Assembly: GCA_002914845.1 (NCBI GenBank)
Contig: JXTC01000004.1
Coordinates: 940,098-1,004,097, forward strand
Source: Trema orientale
Taxonomy: Eukaryota > Streptophyta > Magnoliopsida > Rosales > Cannabaceae
Direction of reading: 5' to 3'
DNA length: 64,000 bases
Each line of letters opens with the position of its first letter. Position 1 is the stretch's first letter. The position numbers and the translations under genes were made by a program. Shown here in pieces: positions 49,633 through 61,252 of this stretch. The notes beneath the pieces were generated by a model. That model was not told where the DNA came from, did no database searches, and was given only the letters and a program-made list of their open reading frames with translations.

Positions 49633-52600
49633 TTAAAGGTTTTGCTTTTGTTTTCCGGGAGTGGCCATTTCGCGGGAGTCACCACTAGTTGAAGTACCAA
49701 ACTCACTGCTCACAAACTCCTGGCTGTTCAATGCCATCTTTCTGAACTTCTTCATGTCAGCATTGTATGCATTCGCGTCATAGTCCGAGCTTCCACTCGA
49801 GGTGTATATAGAGCTCTGTCCAGGTCTCACACCTTCGTTCAAGTCATCAAGCGAAACATCTCCTTCTAGTGCCCGAACAATCTGCTTTCACCAGAAGAAC
49901 ATCATTTTTTGTTGAATTGAATTGAAAAACAAATAGTTGATCTTTTATTAGTACTTTCTTTTACTAAGAGGCATTTCGTCGAACACTTTTACCTGGCTCA
50001 TTTTGGGGCGCTTTCGCGCAGAATGGCGGATGCTAGCCGCGGCGGAGGCGACCATGCGTGCCATCTCATGAGGGTGGTAATTGTTCTCCAACCGTAGGTC
50101 CACTAGCTCATCGTAAACGCCTTCCTCCAGGGCACGATGCAGAAGGGGTCGAGCCTGTGTATATGAATAGCGTTTAAGAATGTGTTTAACTTATCACAAA
50201 TTTGCGTATCAATTCTAAGACAAGAGGGCATGATGCAAAAGGGGTCAACCATATGTATATGAATAGAGTTTAAGAGCGTTTTTAACTAATCACAAATTCG
50301 CATGTGAATTCTAAGACTTATATGCATAAGAACCGCTAAAGCATTTTTCTGCATAATGGGAGGCTTTTCAAGTACAAACCCAGTCGACCAAGCTATCATC
50401 CATTGCATTAGTAGCATCTACAGGTCGACGTCCAGTTATGAGCTCCAAGAGCATGACCCCAAATGAGAAAACGTCAGATTTCTCTGTTAACTTTCCACTT
50501 GATGCGTATTCTGGGGCCAAGTACCTGCATAAGCATTCCAAGAATAGTATTATTAACTTTGGTGGATTCATCATTCATGTAATTAGGCCAACTTTATATG
50601 GCAGCAAGAAAGAGTCTTGACAAGTGTTAGTACTTCCCTTTTCATATTAATTCATGCTTAGATATGACTTACCCGAATGTTCCCATGACTCTTGTAGAAA
50701 CGTGAGTGTAATTGTCAGAAGACAGCTTAGCCAACCCAAAATCAGCCACCTGTCATAAAAAACAGAAGTAGACCATCATTTCTCTACAATCATGCGAATT
50801 CTAATTAGCAGATGTTTTTATTTTTAAGTATACAAATATAAAACATACCATGGCTTCAAAGTTGTAATCTAGGAGAATATTAGCAGCTTTGATATCCCGA
50901 TGTATAATTCTTGGATGGCCTGGATACATAAATTCAGAAGATCATAATTAAAATGAGAATATATACACACATGTATTACACATATATAGACGCTCACATA
51001 TCTATATATAACAAAAATAGAGTACTAGAAACAGGGGATAAGGTAAACTCTTACAATCTTCATGAAGATATGCAAGCCCTTTGGCAGATCCTGTGGCAAT
51101 TCGAAGCCTAGTTGGCCAATCCATGATTGGAAGATCTTTTCCTGCAAACCAAAATGGAACATAATTGATAGTATATAGATCAAGGTAGATCAAATATCAA
51201 ATTTTATACAAGTAATAATACAATACGTCTAAAACTTCTACAAAACGTAACTTGACTGATATAGCATCGTATAACGAATTAGCAAATCATTCGAATCATA
51301 AATCTCAAAAGAATGTCATGCAATATTTTCCATCTTTTACTTTATATGGCAACTTTGAATGCTTAAAGAAAAACAAACAGTTCTAGTTTGTTTATATTTG
51401 TAATATAGAAAAGACGAAGTTTTCAAAAGGAAACGCACCGTAAAGGTGATGTTCCAAGGTGTTATTCGGAACAAACTCATAGACCAACATTCTCTGTCCA
51501 CCAGCAATACAATATCCCACAAGTGACACGAGATGCCGATGGTGGACCCTACTAATGATCTCAACCTCCGCCTGAAACTCTCTCTCCCCTTGCCCACTTC
51601 CCGATTTGAGGCTCTTCACTGCAATTTCTTTCCCATTAGGCAAAACGCCTTTGTGCACATACCCAAACCCGCCCTGACCCAACAAATTGGCCTGCGAAAA
51701 CCCGCCGGTGGCGGCGGCCAGCTCGTCGTAAGTGAAGGTGCTCTTGTTGAATCCGAGAGACAGTGTTGGCGAAGGTGGCGGCAATGGCGGATGCCGTGGT
51801 CCCGAGAAATTCGAGCTCATTTCTCCGCTGTTAAGGGGTGGGAGAGGAGGTGGGGGCGGTGAAGGCCACGCGCCGCCGCCGGTACCGCCTGGTGGCGGGT
51901 TAAGCCTCACCACATGGTCTGTTCCTTGTGGACCCATGTGCCAGTTTTGATGCTGTGAACTATTGTAATAAACATTCTCTGTTTCAAAGAGACAGTACAA
52001 AAATTCAAAACTACATTATATCAACATGCATGCATGCATGCAGAATTAGTACGTTGTTTATGACAATTACGGGTACGTAAAAGGATTGGCACCTTTTCGA
52101 CCATGAGAAGGATCACCATAATACTGCAAATGATCATGATCATGCTCATGTTTTTTCTTCTTTTTCTTGGCGCAAAATACACACACGACGACCATAGCCA
52201 GTAAGAAAAGCCCTATTCCAACCGTGGCTCCAATAATCAACTGTTGTGAGGACGTAGACGAATTGGAGCTCGAGGTGGTCTCCGAGTCCGAAGGCGGGGA
52301 TTTGATGGATCGCGGTGGCGGTGGAGGTGATATGGTGGTGGGAGAGCGGGGAGGAGGAGGTGAAGGTGGAGGTGGGGAGACGGTACTGGAAGGCGGTGGA
52401 GGACTTGAAATGTTGCTTTTTGGAGGCGGAGGAGGAGAGGCATCGTCGGAAGGTGGCGGCGGCGGAGGTGATTCATTGTCCGGAGGTGGCGGCGATGCCT
52501 TTGGAGATGGGGAAGTTGATGGTGGTGGTGGCGCCGGCGACGAGGTTGGTGGCGGTGATTGTGAGGATGAAGGAGACGGAGATGTTGAGTTCGTCGACGG

Positions 52601-52675
52601 CGGAGGCGGGGCTGGAGGAGTGGAGTCTGAATCCGAATGCGGGGAGGGAGCAGTCACAGAAGACGACGAAGACAT
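49633..52675 (-). CDS. PERK: Proline-rich extensin-like receptor kinase (PERK)
   Basis: This is a plasma-membrane receptor-like Ser/Thr kinase thought to sense cell-wall state. Eight exons join in phase: 52093-52675, 51439-51978, 51055-51141, 50849-50919, 50673-50749, 50380-50524, 49993-50154 and 49633-49881, encoding 637 residues. Residues 1-140 are an extracellular Ser/Pro-rich domain with many SPPPP-type blocks. As in other PERKs there is no obvious cleaved signal peptide. A membrane span (146-168) is followed by a run of lysines and a His/Asp stretch. The kinase (about 289-560) is complete: GQGGFG loop (295-300), Lys316, HRD (410-412), DFG (430-432) and APE (456-458). The tail resembles Arabidopsis PERK4-7 (NADMKKFR near the end). 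An active kinase is expected. The 5' leader may contain an intron (about 52743-53115). Confidence 0.94.
50129..50316 (-). repeat. 96-bp tandem duplication across the PERK exon 7 acceptor
   Basis: The block 50129-50224 (start of exon 7, its acceptor and intron sequence) is repeated with mismatches at 50225-50316 inside intron 6. The extra copy still resembles the first codons of exon 7, but the acceptor CACAG has become CATAT, so it should not be spliced. Confidence 0.8.
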
Positions 52676-52742
52676 TATTAGGTCATCAACTTTGGACCAA
52701 TATTTTTAGTTCAGGTTTATATGACCGAAACCTTCACCTCCC

Positions 52743-53115
52743 CTGCAACTGCTCATCTCAATGATCGGATGCCCCTATGATGTATTAATATATTGAAAGG
52801 AAATTACTTATTAGTAACAATTAGTTGCTGTAGTAGAAAAAAAAAAAATTATTAAAACAATCTCTTTACGCGTAATACAAGTCCTCCTCTTAATTTTTTA
52901 AGGACCATCAACAATACCCAACTTTCTTTTGTTTTTATATGATGGATATGCTACAGCTTTGACAAATTCTCCTCTATATTTGAGTTTTTTTCTCTTTTTA
53001 ATCCGTAAGACTAAGTTTCATGCACTGTCAATCAATATGAACAAATTTTTTTGTTTTTTTCCCCCTAGAAAAAACAAAGAGAGAAATGTTTGTAAATGGG
53101 GACAAAGGTATATAC
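52743..53115 (-). other. Possible 5' UTR intron of the PERK gene
   Basis: On the minus strand, CATTCAG|GTATAT at 53116 is a plausible donor and GTTGCAG|GGGAGG at 52742 a plausible acceptor. Both lie upstream of the ATG at 52675. Pure splice-site reasoning with no reading-phase check possible. Confidence 0.35.
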
Positions 53116-53560
53116 CTGAATGAAAGAATAGGAGAGATCAACCCAAACTAAAGAGAAGGAAAAGTTGTTGCAGAGAGAAATTCCACAATAGAAAGGCGGA
53201 CACACTGTCCTTCCTACAAAGTAGGGCATCTTTCTCTCAAAACCACCATTCTTAACTTAGTTTGATTTAGTTGTCTTCTAGCATTTCCTAAAATTAGCCT
53301 TAGCTTCCACCTCATAACCCATACATTCCATAATTTTCCTCTAATTGATCACACATATTAACTAATTCCTAACTTTCTTCCCAAGTGGACGCTTGTCTTC
53401 ACACTTGTATGAAGCACAGCCCCCAAAACAGAACCAAAAGTAATCAAAGAAGCATATGATATCCTTAAAAAAGGCAAGAGAACATATAAATTTGTGGGGT
53501 AATATCCTTTTGGTGATCAGTATTGATTTTGGCCAAACTGTTTCTCTTTTAAGAACAAAA

Positions 53561-53696
53561 GAAAACAGGACACTTGAAAAATACAAGTCACATGAAACAT
53601 ACTTTGGACTTTGACTGTAATCACAAAAGAAAACAGGGCACTTGAAAAATACAAGTCACAAGAAACATACTTTGGACTCTTGACTGTAAGCATTAG
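53561..53696. repeat. 68-bp tandem duplication downstream of the F-box gene
   Basis: GAAAACAGG.CACTTGAAAAA with the following TACAAGTCACA.GAAACATAC and TTTGGACT is found at 53561 and 53629, about 95% identical. Confidence 0.9.
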
Positions 53697-53853
53697 TTCC
53701 AAAACAGAAACTCTAAAACTGTTCATCATGAGCTGAGCGACATTTCAGAATTGAAATTTACAAATCATCCTAAGATCCAAAAATTAACTCTAAAAACAAA
53801 AGAATAAAATGCTATTCAAACAAACAAGAGGGATTTAAAGGAATGAGGCAGAT

Positions 53854-53967
53854 CAGTGGTTTAAGTCCTCACTCTCCACAAACTGGTGACCAACATGTGT
53901 AAAGGCCGTTCAGTGGTAAAAGTCCTTACTCTCCACATACTGGTGTCCAACAGGTGTAAGGCTGTTC
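53854..53967 (-). repeat. 57-bp duplication of the F-box coding end into its 3' UTR
   Basis: The final codons and stop (53910-53967) have a direct neighbour copy at 53854-53910, beginning CAGTGGT.TAAGTCCT and containing ACTCTCCACA.ACTGGTG. Identity is roughly 85%. The copy follows the stop codon, so it is not translated. Confidence 0.8.
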
Positions 53968-56414
53968 ACATAAGGCAGAAACTTCACATTTTCAGCACCA
54001 GAACTAAGCACATTACTCTTTATCGTCTTAAGCTTTCCTTCTTTCACATTACATGCACACAGCCTAGTTCCGAGAAGAACCATCAAAACATCACCATCTA
54101 CACAAGGCAGCGGTCGCAACTCTCCAGTAATATGGTCAGGAACTTCAGAATCCAGAGGAATTTTGTACTTCAAACTCAGATTCCAGCCTCCATAGACGTC
54201 AATTCTTGGTTCATCTGCTTTTTCATGAGGCAGAATGTAACACAATTCTCCATGCATCTCGGTCAAAACGCCTAGTGATGATTCACTGCTGGGAGGAGTT
54301 GGCAGCATACCGTATTGCTCGTCAGTCGAATCAAAAGCCAAAACCGCACCAGAACAAGTTTCCCAAAACGCCACCCCCTTTAACAAAAATCCATCACCTT
54401 TAAACTCCAATGCTTTTGGCTCCCAACACTCGGTGTCAGCAACTCGCCAAGAGTCTGACCTTGAAGAGTAAATCTCAAAATAAACAACTGGATTGTCAGG
54501 TATGGGGATGGCGCAAATGAGCTCGAAATTTGCTTTGAAATTGAGCATAGAAGGCTCAAAATTTAGAGCTACGACTGATTTTGGTCCATGGTAATAGGTC
54601 GGTTTCCGAAGCAATTTCCATTCCTTTGTTGCAGGGTTGCAAATGTAGTAAGCAGGGTCTATGTTGTGGCTTTGGCAGCAAAGCAAACCATTCGAAGCAG
54701 CTCGGATTGTAACGTTCTCGGGCAAGAAACTGAGGGTGGGACTTGGAACTCCATAAGCACGAGGGTTTAATGAGATGAAATGAGGCTTCCCCTTGGGAGC
54801 TTGACAGAAAAGACCAGAGATGTCTCGGAAACAGAAAGAATGCAAGTGAACTAGAAAAGGGTTAGTGATCCAGTGGTTCCACTCCTTGCAAACTAATCTG
54901 AATCTGCAAAGTGTTTTGGCTGGGAGAAAACGAAGAACAAGCTCCTTTACAACATCATGAATGGTCATCTCCTCCTTATGCTTCTTGAATTTAGAAATTT
55001 TAGAGTACTCAACCAGAATTTGGCCAACTTCTATTGCAGGATATAACTGCAGTTACCATAAAAAGATGTGTCATTAAGTGCATCAGAGGAAAAAATATTT
55101 AAAGATGAAATCACAATGGACAAAAGCCTCTAATCCAACAATAAACTAGCCACAAAGGAAAATTTATAACATAGCATAGTAGGGAATTCCTATTTACAAA
55201 AAGAACTGAAAAAAAGAGTACTATATCTAGGACGAGTGGAACTGTGGAGCCAATGCAAACACATAAAAAATGTATCTCATACGAATAATGGTTATGTAAG
55301 ACTAAGATCTTATTTCTAGATCGTCAAAACTTAGAATAAAGAAAAGACATTTGGAAAAGTGTCTCTAGAAAAGACATTTGGAAAAGTGTCTCTACTACAA
55401 AAGCAATCAATTAACTAAAACAGGTAGCCAGCAAGAACGTGATAGATATGGAAAATGGTGTACAAATCAAAGGCCAGGCATGAACAGATCACCAATTACT
55501 GAGATTCAATTACCGAGATTAATAAGTCCAAACTTAAGCCACATGTTCAATTTCAACTGTTTCAAACCAATTAGTTCTTTTCACAAAGTACAATATCGAT
55601 GGAGAACAACCAAACTAGAGACAAAAAAATACATCCTGCTAATTCTTGATTTCCATTCCAAAAAGGAAACTCATGGAGTCAAATTTTATTCCATACGAAA
55701 ATACACAAGAAAATGGTACGAACCATGCCACAATCCTCTTTGACCTTCAAGTTTGCGCAAGGAGAACAAGTCATCTCCTGTTGACTGTCCTCAAAGTCAA
55801 AAGTATCTTCTTCAGAATCACCAAGCGTGTCATCCACAATGTCCATTGCTTTCAGATCTTTGGTCTCTGCGATCATCATCATTACCCTACGATGCAATAC
55901 GATACCGATAAAGATTATAGGACCAAACATTAATAGAAAGACGAAAGAGAAAAAAAAAAAAAAAAACCATATTTTGCTTTTAATCTGACAAGAGATCACA
56001 AAAATGGGGAGAAAAGTTAAAAGACTTTTCAATCAAAAAAAGATCCAAATGAAGAACTTCGAAACTCTAGGCCAGAAACTCGCCAAACACACAAAAATAC
56101 GAATCGCAAGAATGGGTAGAAACAAACAAAGAAAATTGGAGTATTCCAAGAAACCCATATCCAAAACAGAGAAAAACAGAGGACTTCATTACAAGAAACC
56201 CATATCCAAAACAGAGAAAAACAGAGGACTTCGCATAAAGATAGGCCGAAAAGTGAAACCCTAGAATGGACGGGAATGGAACGGAGAGGAGAAACAAACC
56301 TTTGAAAGAATCGGAATCGTAACCCTGAAAATGTGGTTTGAAGAAGAGATTACTTGTTGCGGAAGTCACTGGCTGATCAATAAGATCAATATAGTCTAAA
56401 CTTTTCAGTTGCAT
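53910..56414 (-). CDS. F-box protein with acidic N-terminal extension
   Basis: A likely substrate adaptor of an SCF ubiquitin ligase. Three coding exons join in phase: 56300-56414, 55724-55866 and 53910-55046, encoding 464 residues. The first 112 residues are not F-box: residues 1-38 are unremarkable, 39-86 are acidic (DDTLGDSEEDTFDFED) with two cysteines, then a basic linker. The F-box follows at about 113-155 (ELVLRFLPAKTLCRFRLVCKEW), then an F-box-associated beta-propeller-like region (SNGLLC, ICNPATKEWKLL, YSSRSDSWR). The family pattern resembles Arabidopsis F-box/associated-domain proteins; no substrate can be named. A shorter product starting at Met113 (54968) is possible. A leader intron is suggested by a donor at about 56630 (CCACT|GTAAGT) upstream of the ATG. 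Intron 1 has a 45-bp tandem duplication. Confidence 0.82.
56147..56236. repeat. 45-bp tandem duplication in F-box gene intron 1
   Basis: CAAGAAACCCATATCCAAAA followed by CAGAGAAAAACAGAGGACTTC occurs at 56147 and 56192, essentially identical. Confidence 0.9.
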
Positions 56415-59400
56415 CAAAATCTTGAACTATTGAACTCCAAATCTTGAAAAACCAAAAAAGGGCAGAATATGCAAATTGATCAAAATGAACTCGTACGTGA
56501 TGGTAATCTTATGTTAATGTATAGAGGCTTATACATGTAATATACATTATATATATATTTAGATGTTAATATAGACAATGCGAGAAAAAAATGAAGAAGA
56601 AAATAAGGCATAATGAGGAAACTTACAGTGGAAGAAAAACGAGTAGAAGGGGAGAAACCCTTGACCCTGGAGAGTGGAGATCAGATGGCGAAAACTTTGA
56701 ATTGTGAGTCCGTGAGGGATAACCGCCCTGTTATAAGGGTTTATATAAGATACTGGGAACTGTAATTGAGGGTAGTTCCGACTTTTGAAACGATTTCTTT
56801 TCTCTTTTTTTTTTTTTTTTCACTAAAACTACAAGAAAGTAAAACTGGTGTAAATCATTTAACTTTTAAAATTAAAAATAAAAAGTATTCAAAATAAATA
56901 AATAAAAATTTAAAAATAACTTAGATCACTAAGATCTACGTTTTTATTAGTTTTATTTTCAGAAACTAATAAATGCATAAAAATAACTTCACAATTTATT
57001 CTAATATGTCCTTTGAAGAAAAAATTATATTCCTCTTGTGCAAGAAACAAATCATGTAATCAAGACATAAATGTTTGTGGATCAAGATCCTCTATCGGGA
57101 AAAGCTATCCTACTTTGTGTTTACCCATTAGAATAATGCCATGCCATTTGAAAATTTTAAATAGTTAACTAAGTACAGCCTATGACTATTCTTTAATAAA
57201 AAAAACAAAAAAAATTAAAGAGTACAGTCTATGATTCCATCCAAATTGATTCATTCCACATTATTTTGTAATGACGTTTGCACTGTTTAAGTGGCTGGAC
57301 ATAAATTGGGGCAGTTGCATGTTTGGACAGAATTTTTTTTTTTTTTTCCCCCGAAAGGTGGATAGAGAGATCTTGATAATTTGATTCAAGCATAGGTTGG
57401 CTTCAATGTTTGGTAATGTTCGCATATATATAGGGCACCAGTAGGTATTTTTATTTTATCTATAGTTATTATTTTGTCCAATTAAAATTTATCACGTACA
57501 TTTTTACATAGTAAAAGATAGAGATAAAATTATTAAATAATGAGTAATTATTTTTTTTTCTTATTACTCAAATTATAGTAATTATTAGATAGCGATCCAA
57601 TGGTTAAAAAAAAAATCTATAAATAAGATAAAAAAATACCTATTGAATTAAGAACCTATATATATATTTGAAAAAAGAAAGATATGAAAGGTCTAAATAT
57701 CTACAAGATGTTATTTGAATTAAGAACTTATTTATATATATATATATATATTTGGAAAAACGAAAGATATGAAAGGTCTAAATATCTCCAAGATATTGTT
57801 TGAGATATGATTCACTTCACTTTTAAGAACAAAAATAAAAATATTACAAAATAAGATGTTATTTATTTAACTAAAAATAAAGAGGATCTGAACTTAAAAA
57901 TGAAACTAACAAGCACTCTATTTATTCTATTTTCCATTAATATATGTCATTGATGAATGTATAAGAGAGATTCTATTTTCTATTTTGCTTAAATATATTC
58001 ATTTTCCATTAATATAAGCGAAATGATCTCTGTGTTTCTTTTTATTTGCATCTCTTCCCAACAAAAAAAGCTAACGTTGCCCCGCATGGAGGCTCGAGAT
58101 GGGGGGTCTTCCCTTCTCCTTCTCCTTCTCCTTCTTCTGCCTCATCTCTTCACCATCTTCTTCCTTCTCTCTCCTTCTTTTTTCTTTTTCTTTTTCAGTT
58201 TTAATAAATCCAAATCTAGATCTAGCTTGTAGTATTACCTTTTTGTTTAGATCTAGAGCTATTTAATGGCTCATTTAGATTCTTTACTATCTGAATCAAT
58301 ACTTTTAATTGATTCCCCATAGAAAATTCTATAAAATTTTATTCACGATAGTAACATCTGAATCATAAACGATACAGTTATGAATAATCACACATCAATA
58401 AAATAAAAATACAAATAAAAACTAAAACCATCACAATATTAGATCTAGATGGATCAAAAACAATATAGATTTATACTTAAATAGATATCTACCTTCACAA
58501 ATATGAGGATTATTTGAAAACAAAAGTAAAAATATCAAAATAAAATGAGAAAAATCCTCCTTCTCCGGTAGGAAGATAACACCTTGTTAAACTCTTCAAA
58601 AATAGAGAAAGAGAAAAAAGAAAGAAAAGAAAAGAGGTAATGGTATTTTTTTTAAGGGATAATTGTAAAAAAATACCCTTAAGTTTGGGTGTTCTGCAAA
58701 TTAAACCCTGAAGTTTAGACTCTGCAAAATAATACTCTGAGATTAAGAATTTCTGAAAAGTAATACCCTGGACAGATTTTTTAACCAATTTTAAGAACAA
58801 AAAAAAAATAATATCCTCCATTAAAACTAGATTAATTCATATTATTCATCTTAATTTTGAGGATATTATTGTATTTTATCAGTAAAAGATCAACATAGGG
58901 TATTAATTTTCAAAAATTCGTAATCTCAGAATATTATTTTGTAGAATCTAAACTTCAGGGTTTAAATTGCATAACATCCAAACATGAGGGTATTTTTTTG
59001 CAGTTATCTCTTTTTTTTTTTAATTACCATAACATGCATTAATGCTGTGGATCGATGTCATTTTTAACTCAAAAGAACATGTACAAAATTATTTTTCGGC
59101 AATAGACTTTTTTATTTTTCCTCTCAAGTATAGGTTAGGACCTTCAGAACATGTACCAACAGCAGTACATGTTTACTCTAAAGGGGGATTTTTTTTTTTT
59201 AACCTGGATTTTGTTTTGCTTATACATATAAAAGAGAGATTATTTTCTACATCTGCTATATTTTTCTTTTATTTTCTTTTCTTTTTTAAATTCTTGCTTT
59301 ATATCTTTACGACTAAATAAACTCTGTCCATTCTGCTCTTTAGATATGGATGTGTCGTTTCTAAACAAACTCTCAATTCTCCTCTTCAGATATGGACCTG

Positions 59401-60661
59401 TTGTCTCTTTCTTATGTTGTTCTTTATGTGATGAGAGAAAACAAAAATAGAAAATGAGAAATGAGACTCTAATATAAAGAAAGTGACAGGAGACAAATTA
59501 AATAATAGAATCAGAATGAGGTGAAAAAAGTAATGAGTAAAAATGGAGGAAAACTGCCGTAGAAATACAGAGAACGAAAATGGAGAATACGAAAGAAAGA
59601 GTAACCACAAACACATTAATCTGATAGGACACTNAATGAGAATGATAATAGTAATACGAATGGAATGGAAAAAATAAAATTCATTCACTTGTTTAGTTGA
59701 TATTTTAAAATCAGTTCTTGAATAAGTGTATTTTGTATTTGGTTTATTATGAAATGGAATGAAATTGATGTTATTTAGACTAAGTTACCGTTACTCATTG
59801 TAGATTTTCTAAAACACAATTAAATTGATACAAAGGACAATTGTTTTTTTTTTTTTTAAGAGAAAATTATGCCATTTACGACCATTTTAGAAAAGAATTA
59901 AAAATATATGGTATGTTCAGTTTTTTGTTTTAAATAGATTTAGTATTGTATTGCTTTTTTTTTCCCCCCTAAAATGACACTTTTTAAAATTTTTAAATGT
60001 TATTTTTAAAAATAATAATTAGTAGCTAGTAACCAGATTTCGAGCACAAATAACTATTTGCAACCATGTTTTTAGGATATTAGTAAATATTTTTCAGATG
60101 AGGAAATTAGAAACTTATGGCCATTTAATTTCCAATTAAAAATGTAGTAATTTCCAATAATAATAAAAGATAATATAATATGCTGAAATACGGTAATTCT
60201 ATGGGTACATCACCCCATATGCTAAAAAGTGTGAAACCAACCACAAGATTTTATTATGAGCCTGGCTACACCCTTATTAACAACAAATCAAAGGTAGCTG
60301 TAACATTTTATCGAGGGATTTTACCCTTTTTCTTCCATAAAATATAACACTGTTCTCTCCTTCTATCACAACCAACCATCATTGAGCATACATGTTGGCT
60401 TTGAACTAGTGATCATAAATTATAAAAAGAACGTAAATTACTATTAGTTATGAAGAATCACTAACTCGAAAACAAAATGAATAGACAAGACAAGAACAGA
60501 ACCAACAGATAAGTGTGCTAAGTAGATGAGCTAAACGAAGTGCTTTTTTATATCTTATATTAATATTATTATATCAACAATACAGCTTGGATAAACGATC
60601 TACGACCACAGAGAAGAAGGATAAGAATTCTAGTGGTGGTGCCCAAACGACATTATCCTAC
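56415..60661. other. Intergenic region between the F-box gene and the plastid protein gene
   Basis: The first 250 bases hold the F-box leader and promoter. The rest has no recognisable gene. It includes an 85-bp tandem duplication (GAAAGATATGAAAGGTCTAA at 57677 and 57762), a CTT/CTC-rich stretch near 58113-58195, the MITE at 58656, and one ambiguous base at 59634. Confidence 0.55.
58656..59014. mobile_element. Foldback MITE, copy 2 of the 29.3-kb family
   Basis: About 90% similar by eye along its length to 29328-29683, starting GGGATAATTGTAA with the same AAACCCTGAAGTTT arms. Its flanks are T runs, so the target duplication (about TTTTTTTAA at 58647-58655 and 59015-59023) cannot be placed exactly. 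Confidence 0.85.
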
Positions 60662-61162
60662 TCAGCCAAAGCACTGGTCGCTAGGAAGGGGTCCAGGAAT
60701 GGAGCCCTGTTCCAAAAACTGGAGCCCAAAAACGACCAAAATCGCGAGCAACGACAAGTATGACAGCCCTTCCACGGCCCCCAGTAACCCAAAAGGCCCA
60801 TTAGGTAAGCCGGACCCAGTTTTGGCTTTGGTATACAACGACCAAGCCACGATCCCAACCACGGCCAAGTAGCTCACGCCTTCCAGCGCGCCAATTGAGC
60901 CGCCGGGACCAGGGGGCAAGCCGCAGCCGGTGGTCTTGAGCGTGTAGAGCGACCAGCCGATCACGGGAGTCGAGACTAAGCCGCCGATGATCGCAGCTTT
61001 CTCCGCTACGCCGCCGCCACCGGCATCGTCGCTGGTTTCCTTGGCCATGGCTAACACCTTGAGAGGCGCGTGAGGCCACCGCCTTGGTGTTGCTCTGTTG
61101 AGTGGTAGTGATGTTATTGAAGTCGGTGATGGAGAGAAGAGCAACATCTTTGCGGCTTCCAT
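60662..61162 (-). CDS. Plastid thylakoid-type membrane protein, possibly RIQ/DUF1118-like
   Basis: A single-exon frame of 166 residues. The N-terminus (about 1-40) is rich in Ser, Thr, Pro and Arg with almost no acidic residues, as in chloroplast transit peptides. The mature part has three hydrophobic segments (about 57-74, 93-110 and 125-148), and the repeated motif pattern SLYT.K(T/A)..G.GLP.GP.G..GA.EG(V/L)SYL occurs twice, suggesting an internal duplication. The tail ends GPLPSDQCFG. The pattern reminds me of the DUF1118/RIQ thylakoid proteins that influence grana stacking and light harvesting, but I cannot confirm this without a search. Upstream there is a GA-rich leader and a TATA-like box. 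The G+C content of the coding part is much higher than its flanks, as usual for intronless plant genes. Confidence 0.8.
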   Translation of the reverse strand: MEAAKMLLFSPSPTSITSLPLNRATPRRWPHAPLKVLAMAKETSDDAGGGGVAEKAAIIGGLVSTPVIGWSLYTLKTTGCGLPPGPGGSIGALEGVSYLAVVGIVAWSLYTKAKTGSGLPNGPFGLLGAVEGLSYLSLLAILVVFGLQFLEQGSIPGPLPSDQCFG

Positions 61163-61172
61163 GGTGCTGACA

Positions 61173-61206
61173 GAGAGGGGGAGAGAGAGAGAGAGAGAGA
61201 TAGAGA
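61173..61206. repeat. GA-rich microsatellite in the leader of the plastid protein gene
   Basis: A nearly pure GA run lies 11-44 nt upstream of the ATG at 61162, probably inside the 5' UTR. Confidence 0.75.
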
Positions 61207-61243
61207 GTGGTGCTCTGTTCGTTTAATTTTGTTTGTAGCAGAA

Positions 61244-61252
61244 ATAAATATA
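61244..61252 (-). promoter_or_regulatory. Probable TATA box of the plastid protein gene
   Basis: The + strand ATAAATATA reads TATATTTAT on the coding strand, about 85 nt 5' of the ATG. That spacing would start transcription near the GA tract. Confidence 0.45.

Noticed and set aside
52167-52764. Gly/Glu-rich plus-strand frames opposite the PERK proline-rich domain
   Set aside because: Reverse complement of CCN-rich proline codons; no independent support.
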